This document shows positions 51,141 to 64,000 of a DNA stretch of 64,000 nucleotides, in pieces (positions within the stretch are counted from its first letter, which is position 1; each line of letters starts with the position of its first letter). The notes below the pieces were generated by a model. It saw nothing but the letters and a program-made list of their open reading frames with translations, made no database searches and was not told the origin of the DNA. Source of the DNA: Tragulus kanchil (Eukaryota; Chordata; Mammalia; Artiodactyla; Tragulidae); NCBI GenBank assembly GCA_022376925.1, contig JAIOJX010000005.1:7840501-7904500 (forward strand), in the 5' to 3' direction. Made by a program: the position numbers and the translations under genes.

Positions 51141-52704
51141 AAAAAACCATATACAGAGAATTACATAATACGATCAAATGGGATTTAGGTATGCAAAGCT
51201 GGTTCAACATTTGAAAATCAATTAATGTAATCTATCATATTAACAGATTTATAACAAAAATTTTATGATCAGTGGTCATTCTCAGTAGATGCAGAAAAGC
51301 ATTTGATGGAATCTAACAGCCATTCATAATAAAAATTCTCAGCAAAATAGGAAAAAATCTTCAACTTGATCAAGAAAATCTATTAAAAAAAAAACCCTAC
51401 CGTTAACATCTCACTTAATGAGGCAAAACTGAATGTTTTCCTGTTACGGCAAGGGTGCTCATATTCACCACTTCTACTCAGCACTGTACTCGAAATCCTG
51501 GCTAGTCAAGAAAATAAGGAAATTAAAAGTATGCTAATTGTAAAGGAAGAATAAAACTGTTTTTGTCTGCAGATGACATGATTTTCTATGTAGAACATTT
51601 CAAAGAACAAAGAAACTCCTGGATTTAGTAAGTGATTATAACAGGTATTAGGGTACAACTTTAGTAGAAAAAAAAGTCATTTGCTTTCTTGTATATGAGC
51701 AAATAAATAATTCAGATTTGAAGTTAAGAATTATAGTAGCACTACAGTAAACATGTATAAATCCAACAAGTACGTATAAGATCTGTGTGAGGAAAATGAC
51801 AAAATGCTAATCAAAGAAGTCAAAGCTGATATGACTCAATAGGGAGACAGTCCGTGTACGTGAGTAGAACGGCTGAAGAGGGGCGAGATGTCAGTTTTTC
51901 CCAGCTTGACCCACATGGCTCATCCACTGCAGTTCTCGTAGAAATCCCAGTTAGGCTGTGGATATTGGCAGACTGACCCTGGAAGTTAATGTGGAGCAGT
52001 GAGCGACCCCAGAGAGCCAAGCCAATACTGAAGGATAGAAGCAAAGTTGGTAGACTGACACCACGCGACTACTACAAAGCCGAAGTAATCAAGACAGCGT
52101 ATCGGTGAGAGAACAAACACATAGATCAGTGGATCCAAACAGAAAGCCCAGAAAAAGAATCAGACCAAATCCCTTTCAGAAAACCTGCCTCAGGGTGAAC
52201 CTAAGCTGGATCTAAATGCAAAACTACAAAACTTCTAGAATATAGGAAAATCATAGGTGACTATGGGTTGGGGGATGGTTTTTTTAGATACACCAGCAGC
52301 AGCTTGATCCATGAAATTAAAAATTGGTAAGTTGGACTTCATTCAAATTAAACACTGCTCTGCAGAAGACATTCAGGGAAATGGAAAGACAAGTCCTGGG
52401 CTGGGAGGTACCCTTCGCAAAACACAACTGGTAACAGTCTGTTGTTCAAAATATACAAAGAACTGTTCACACTCGACAGTAATAGAACAGTCTAAGTTTT
52501 GGAGATGCACAGATAAGCATGTGAAAAGGTGGGAGTTGCAAATTAAAAACAAAGTACTACTACACACTTAGAACACGCAAATCCCAAACTGACTATGCCA
52601 CATGCTGGTGAGGCTGCCTGCAAAGGCCTCTGGTTTGCTGGTGCGAGTGCAGACTGAGACAGCCGCTTTGGAAGAGGGTCTCTTTTTTACAAAACCAGCC
52701 GTGG

Positions 52705-52975
52705 GGTCTTCCCTGGTGGTCCAGTGGGTAAGGACATCGCCTTGCAGTGTGAGGGGCACTAGTTCGATCCCTGGCCTGGGAGGATCCCACGTGTCGCGCA
52801 GTGGCTGGACCAATGTGTCCAACTACTGAGCCGGAGCTCTGGAGCGCATGTGCCCAGGGCCAGTGCTCTGCAGCGAGAGGGGCCACTGCGATGGGAGGCC
52901 CACACAGGCCAAAGAACAAAGATGGATGAAAATAAATAATGAAAGAGCAATAGTGGCCAAAAAAAACCCCAAAAA
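52705..52975 (+). mobile_element. CHR-2 SINE inserted in L1, with target duplication
   Basis: Sense SINE from ggtcttccctggtggtccag to an A-rich tail. Both flanks carry aaaaccagccgtg, the target-site duplication. Confidence 0.88.
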
Positions 52976-53660
52976 ACCAGCCGTGCTCCTACCGTGTGAC
53001 CCAACGGTGAATCAGGTGAAAACCAGCATCCACACAAAAACAATGTAGGTGAATGTTCATAGCAGCTTTATTCATAACTGCCCAAACTTTGGAAACAATC
53101 AAGTGTCCTTCAGCGGGTGAATGGATAAACTCTGATACAAGGGACATACAGACAATGGGCTAGTGCTCAGTGATAAACAGAAATGAGATACCAAGCCAAG
53201 AAAAGACAGCGACGAACTTTAAGTGCATATTACACAGCAAAAGAAGCCAGTCTGAAAAGGCTATATGGTGTATACTTCCAACTACATGACGGTGTGGAAA
53301 AAGAAAAACTACGGAGATAATAAAAAGATCACTGACTGCCAGAGGTTTGCAGGGAGGGAGGGACGGGGTAGAGCACGGGATTTCTAGGGCAGTGAAGCTG
53401 CCTTGTCTGGTTACGTGTCACTCTACCTGCAGTCAAAATCCACAGAATGTACAGCACAGAAACGTGAACCCTAAAACTGCGGGCTATCGTGAATAACTGA
53501 CTCAACGGCGGTTCGTCAGCGTTAGCGCATGTTCCCGCTAAGGTGAGATACACGTCATAGGGAGAGTGGAGGCGGGGCCGTGGAGGAGGATATGCAAACT
53601 CTGTATTTTCCAATCAGTTTTCTCATAACGCTGAAACTGGCTAAAAGAAAGTTGACTAGC

Positions 53661-54118
53661 AATAAAAATAGGCCTCAGAGTATGAGTGTAAAGTTTCAGA
53701 ATGTAAAGAAAACAGACCAGGCAACCATATGAGGTTTAATATCTATTCACAATTTAAAGGTTTCCCAGTAACACAAAAGGCTCTTTTAGCTTTGAAACAT
53801 TTAAAATTGTACATATATATATATATGTGTATATAGCAGTCATCCCTAACCTTAATATACTCTTTAGATTTTAACATTTTGCAAGAAGGTGAGCCGAATC
53901 TTCCGTACAAAAATCCCATGTTCTTACTATTTTATACTGTGCCTTTATATACAGTGTCCACAAGATGATGCCAGTTACATTAGCATTTGTCACAAAGTCG
54001 TAAAACATCAGCAGTTGGATGACATCATTCTTTAAGAAGACTGTCCAGTCTGTAAAATAACAGGCTTAAATAGACTAGTCCTAAGTTCAAAATGTCTGTT
54101 TTAAAGACCAATTTAGGG
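53661..54118 (+). other. Intergenic stretch beyond MAK (repeated by D18)
   Basis: AT-rich sequence with an (AT)n tract near 53812. The D18 copy at 54743-55201 is the one directly attached to the MAK 3' end and may hold 3'UTR sequence. Confidence 0.5.
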
Positions 54119-54253
54119 GGCTTCCCTGGGGGTCCAGTGGGTCAAGAGTCCGCCTTGCAGTGCAAGGGGCGCCGGTTCAGTCCCTGGCCCGGGAAGATCC
54201 CACGTGCTCTGGAGCGGCTGGACCGGCGTGTCCAATGACGAGCCAGCCCTTTG
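54119..54253 (+). mobile_element. Truncated CHR-2 SINE (repeated at 55202-55336)
   Basis: Head gggcttccctgggggtccag to tgtccaatgacgagccagcc, then no tail. The second copy lacks a few bases at the B box region. Confidence 0.85.
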
Positions 54254-55709
54254 AGGCCAAATGATTAAATATTATTTGGGCAAATACAAAACACTCTTAA
54301 CATTTATTTCTGGAGGCATTTTTAAAATAAAGTTTCTAATCGTACTTAGTCTCTATTAATTTATAGATTAAATACTTGATACTTTGGCAGATAGTTTATT
54401 CAATACTTTGTAAAGTCCTACCCGTATATCAGCATTGTGGGCAACGGTGCGAAGAAAAGCATTTCCTTTCTAGGAAAGAAAGAAAATAGGGGATGATTTC
54501 TGCTCTTCAGAGTGCCCACTGTTATGTATTTTTTTCCAGAGCTCAGTAGAAATAGACACTGCGGGCTATCGTGAATAACTGACTCAACGGCGGTTCGTCA
54601 GCGTTAGCGCATGTTCCCGCTAAGGTGAGATACACGTCATAGGGAGAGTGGAGGCGGGCCCGTGGAGGAGGATATGCAAACTCTGTATTTTCCAATCAGT
54701 TTTCTCATAACGCTGAAACTGGCTAAAAGAAAGTTGACTAGCAATAAAAATAGGCCTCAGAGTATGAGTGTAAAGTTTCAGAATGTAAAGAAAACAGACC
54801 AGGCAACCATATGAGGTTTAATATCTATTCACAATTTAAAGGTTTCCCAGTAACACAAAAGGCTCTTTTAGCTTTGAAACATTTAAAATTGTACATATAT
54901 ATATATATATGTGTATATAGCAGTCATCCCTAACCTTAATATACTCTTTAGATTTTAACATTTTGCAAGAAGGTGAGCTGAATCTTCCGTACAAAAATCC
55001 CATGTTCTTACTATTTTATACTGTGCCTTTATATACAGTGTCCACAAGATGATGCCAGTTACATTAGCATTTGTCACAAAGTCGTAAAACATCAGCAGTT
55101 GGATGACATCATTCTTTAAGAAGACTGTCCAGTCTGTAAAATAACAGGCTTAAATAGACTAGTCCTAAGTTCAAAATGTCTGTTTTAAAGACCAATTTAG
55201 GGGGCTTCCCTGGGGGTCCAGTGGGTCAAGAGTCCGCCTTGCAGTGCAAGGCGCGGTTCAGTCCCTGGCCCGGGAAGATCCCACGTGCTCTGGAGCGGCT
55301 GGACCGGCGTGTCCAATGACGAGCCAGCCCTTTGAGGCCAAATGATTAAATATTATTTGGGCAAATACAAAACACTCTTAACATTTATTTCTGGAGGCAT
55401 TTTTAAAATAAAGTTTCTAATCGTACTTAGTCTCTATTAATTTATAGATTAAATACTTGATACTTTGGCAGATAGTTTATTCAATACTTTGTAAAGTCCT
55501 ACCCGTATATCAGCATTGTGGGCAACGGTGCGAAGAAAAGCATTTCCTTTCTAGGAAAGAAAGAAAATAGGGGATGATTTCTGCTCTTCAGAGTGCCCAC
55601 TGTTATGTATTTTTTTCCAGAGCTCAGTAGAAATAGACACGTGTAGGCATTTCGCGGGGTCGGGGCCGTGCGCGCGCTCCGTGGATGCTGTGGGCTTCAC
55701 GCTGGCCTC

Positions 55710-62991
<7,282 letters not shown>

Positions 62992-64000
62992 CTTAGAAGA
63001 ACAAAACAGTCATTTCAGAGCTGAGACTGTGATCATAAACTTGAAGGAAAAATATATCATACATTCAAACTAAGACTAGAAATAACTTGGGGGAAATGGA
63101 GATGAATTTTGGCAAGCACTTCCTCCGTGGACCCTGACAAGATCCTAACCCTCACCACGATTATCTGGACTCTTCCCAGTGTCTTTTTAGAAACATCAGT
63201 TATTTTCTGTAATGCAAATGGCAATGAACACGGGACATTTCTTGCTAAGTGTTTCATAAACACAGAGATGGCACAGACATTTTCTTCCAAAGGTATTTCC
63301 ACGTTGTGCACTCTCGTTGAGTGTGCACACTGTGTCAGCCCCTCGAGGGTCGCTGGGTTGGTGGCGAGCTGGGGACGTGTATTGGGTTCAGCTGCAAAAA
63401 CAGACACGTGGCCGAGAACCCAGGGAACTAAGAAGTTCAGAAGCACACGTAGGGATTCGTCTGGGAACCTTACTGGCATATTAATCTAAAGTTAAATTAC
63501 TTGATTTTCCAAACTCTGGGAAAGGTGGGGTCAGCCTTGGACTTTGGTACCAAAGGGTGTTGGTTCAACATATTTTTAAGAGATGTGAATGCCTCCTGGA
63601 TTTGCTTTCTTTTTCCTGCTAATTGGGTTCAGTTTAGGAGACGCCGGAGACCTCACATGTCTCAGCCTCCGGGTGGTACACGCAGAGTTCTCTACTGTTG
63701 GTGAGGGAGTCGGCCACCGAGCCCAGGTGACACAGGTGCTGGCTTCTTGCGCAGTGAGCGCCTTGGCAGGGTTTCACATGGACGATGCCTCCTTTTAAAG
63801 GCGGAAACCAGCCTGGTGGTTCTGAATCGAGCCTCAAGGTCACTTATCCATTCTCTAAGGAAACACTCACTCAGGTCAATCTTTTCCCTTTATTATAGGA
63901 GGTAGCTCCTTAGGGATTTTGGTTTCTGATAAAATACCTACACACAGAACTACAATAAGCAATTACCCAACAAAGTTGAGTCCCATACTTGGGAAATATT
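62992..64000 (-). other. MAK: Upstream MAK intron sequence
   Basis: About 1 kb with no exon that I can match to MAK and no clear repeat. Confidence 0.5.

Larger units (their letters stand above)
50740..53660 (+). mobile_element. 5'-truncated L1 with two nested CHR-2 SINEs
   Basis: Sense L1, a decayed ORF2 from the RT region to the 3' end: gaacatagatgtagaagtcc, then agtagatgcagaaaagcatt, gcatattacacagcaaaaga. Many stops and frameshifts, so it is dead. It is interrupted by SINEs at 50815-51140 and 52705-52975. Part is repeated at 49600-49670 through D17. Confidence 0.8.
53476..55639 (+). repeat. Block duplication D18, period 1082
   Basis: 53476-54557 recurs as 54558-55639. The units differ in AT-dinucleotide number (53812 versus 54894). 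It lies just beyond the MAK stop and includes 3'UTR sequence. Confidence 0.93.

Overview
This is nuclear DNA from a ruminant (a pecoran such as a cattle, sheep, goat or deer relative). The evidence is the abundance of ruminant SINEs (tRNA-headed Bov-tA/BovA units and CHR-2-type units on both strands), artiodactyl-type L1 fragments, MIR relics, and spliced mammalian genes with GT-AG introns. The gene order C6orf52(-), PAK1IP1(+), TMEM14C(+), MAK(-) matches human 6p24. None of the long open reading frames is a prokaryote-style gene. The real coding sequence lies in short exons that I joined by splice site, phase and homology.

Layout. 1-18.3 kb: C6orf52 on the minus strand, four coding exons between 1535 and 7249, giving a predicted 150 aa protein. 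18.25-18.36 kb: a CpG-rich divergent promoter. 18.36-31.0 kb: PAK1IP1, ten coding exons, predicted 393 aa, a WD-repeat nucleolar protein. 34.1-34.35 kb: the CpG/GC-box promoter of TMEM14C. 36.5-44.4 kb: TMEM14C, five coding exons, predicted 114 aa, a mitochondrial membrane protein. 44.4-55.6 kb: intergenic, mostly L1 fragments with nested SINEs. 55.7-63.0 kb: the last four coding exons of MAK on the minus strand, including the 75-nt exon that corresponds to the human retina-enriched exon. The upstream MAK exons lie outside the window.

The dominant unexplained structure is a set of 19 direct, head-to-tail duplications, each with a period of 1.07-1.16 kb. They are spread over genes, promoters, SINEs and L1s without regard to biology. 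The two copies are nearly identical and differ mainly in homopolymer length, and the last tens of bases of first copies are often garbled. The copies add up to about 21 kb, so the true locus is probably about 43 kb. I read these as assembly artefacts (overlaps between successive consensus blocks that were never merged), not as a biological repeat system. They create extra copies of C6orf52 exons, PAK1IP1 exons 2 and 9, the TMEM14C promoter, its start exon and its last exon, and part of the MAK 3' region. They would mislead automatic gene prediction. After mentally collapsing them, all four genes read as intact in the parts present.
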